From NCBI GenBank assembly GCA_005879045.1, contig VBLV01000017.1:301-5977 (forward strand): DNA of 5,677 bases, in the 5' to 3' direction. The notes under the pieces were generated by a model, which saw only the letters and a list, made by a program, of their open reading frames with translations, was not told the origin of the DNA and searched no databases. The stretch is from Methanobacteriota archaeon (GTDB lineage: Archaea > Thermoplasmatota > Thermoplasmata > RBG-16-68-12). Shown in pieces: positions 5,505 through 5,677 of the stretch. Numbering within the stretch: the first letter of the stretch is position 1; each line of letters begins with the position of its first letter. Position numbers and translations under genes: made by a program.

Positions 5505-5677
5505 AGGAGTCCTGCTACCTGGTCGTGTGGTGGGTCTGTCAGACTCCCCAGATCGCGCTGTTCGACCATCTCGAGGCCGCGAAGGCGGCGGCCAGTGTCC
5601 GGAACGCCCTCATGGTCACGGTGACCGGGACCGCCGTCGAGATTGACGAAGTCGTCGACTGGTATCGGCGCAACGAT
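5501..5677 (+). CDS. Small protein of unknown function, partial (C-terminus beyond window)
   Basis: The ATG overlaps the stop of the winged-helix gene (ATGA), so the two are translationally coupled. Fifty-nine codons are open to the edge. The product starts MKESCYLVVWWVCQTPQIAL, a strand-like hydrophobic stretch with two cysteines (5 and 13). A helix, FDHLEAAKAAASVRNAL, and a strand with acidic residues, VTVTGTAVEIDEVVDWYRR, follow. There is no signal peptide or membrane segment that I would call. The strand-helix-strand order suggests a small alpha/beta cytoplasmic protein. I do not recognise a family. A role as effector-sensing partner of the regulator would fit the coupling but is a guess. 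Confidence 0.65.
   Translation, partial: MKESCYLVVWWVCQTPQIALFDHLEAAKAAASVRNALMVTVTGTAVEIDEVVDWYRRND

Overview
The window is high-GC, gene-dense DNA that looks archaeal, most likely from an uncultured Thermoplasmata-like lineage. The evidence for this is indirect. AT-rich TATA-like boxes sit 20-50 nt before start codons in otherwise GC-rich spacers. The predicted secreted proteins are full of N-x-S/T sequons (NAT, NGT, NRS). The genes also form short operons with ATGA overlaps. I could not run any search, so a high-GC bacterium is not formally excluded.

Layout, low to high coordinates. (1) 1-2629, minus strand: a three-gene operon read right to left. It encodes a secreted protein with one C-terminal membrane anchor (2000-2629), a CopC-CopD copper protein with a C-terminal YtkA/FixH-like domain (264-2003), and the start of a further secreted protein ending in a FDIHSH motif (runs off the left edge). 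(2) 2630-2771: a spacer holding the promoter of that operon, a 7-bp-arm inverted repeat lying over it, and a hairpin-plus-pyrimidine-tract terminator for the next gene. (3) 2772-4870, minus strand: a large, acidic, probably secreted protein built from 25 calcium-loop repeats of exactly 21 residues. (4) 4871-5183: a divergent promoter region. (5) 5184 to the right edge, plus strand: a winged-helix regulator overlapping by ATGA with a small unknown protein.

How the genes may work together. The left operon is a copper-handling unit at the cell surface. All three proteins have a predicted signal-peptidase site directly before a histidine (AxA|H or SA|H). In CopC that N-terminal histidine is a known copper ligand, so a shared N-terminal-His metal strategy is a reasonable hypothesis. 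The repeat protein is separately terminated and separately promoted; its partners are unknown. The divergent regulator is a candidate controller of it and of itself.

Two genes show the same defect. The best signal peptide, with the best ribosome binding site, lies one frame away from the rest of the protein, and the shift falls at a short C run in each case (around 240-243 and 4773-4775). Sequencing or assembly indels are the simplest explanation.

Most striking is the repeat protein: 525 residues in strict 21-residue register without a single insertion or deletion, with a weaker four-repeat (84-residue) super-period.
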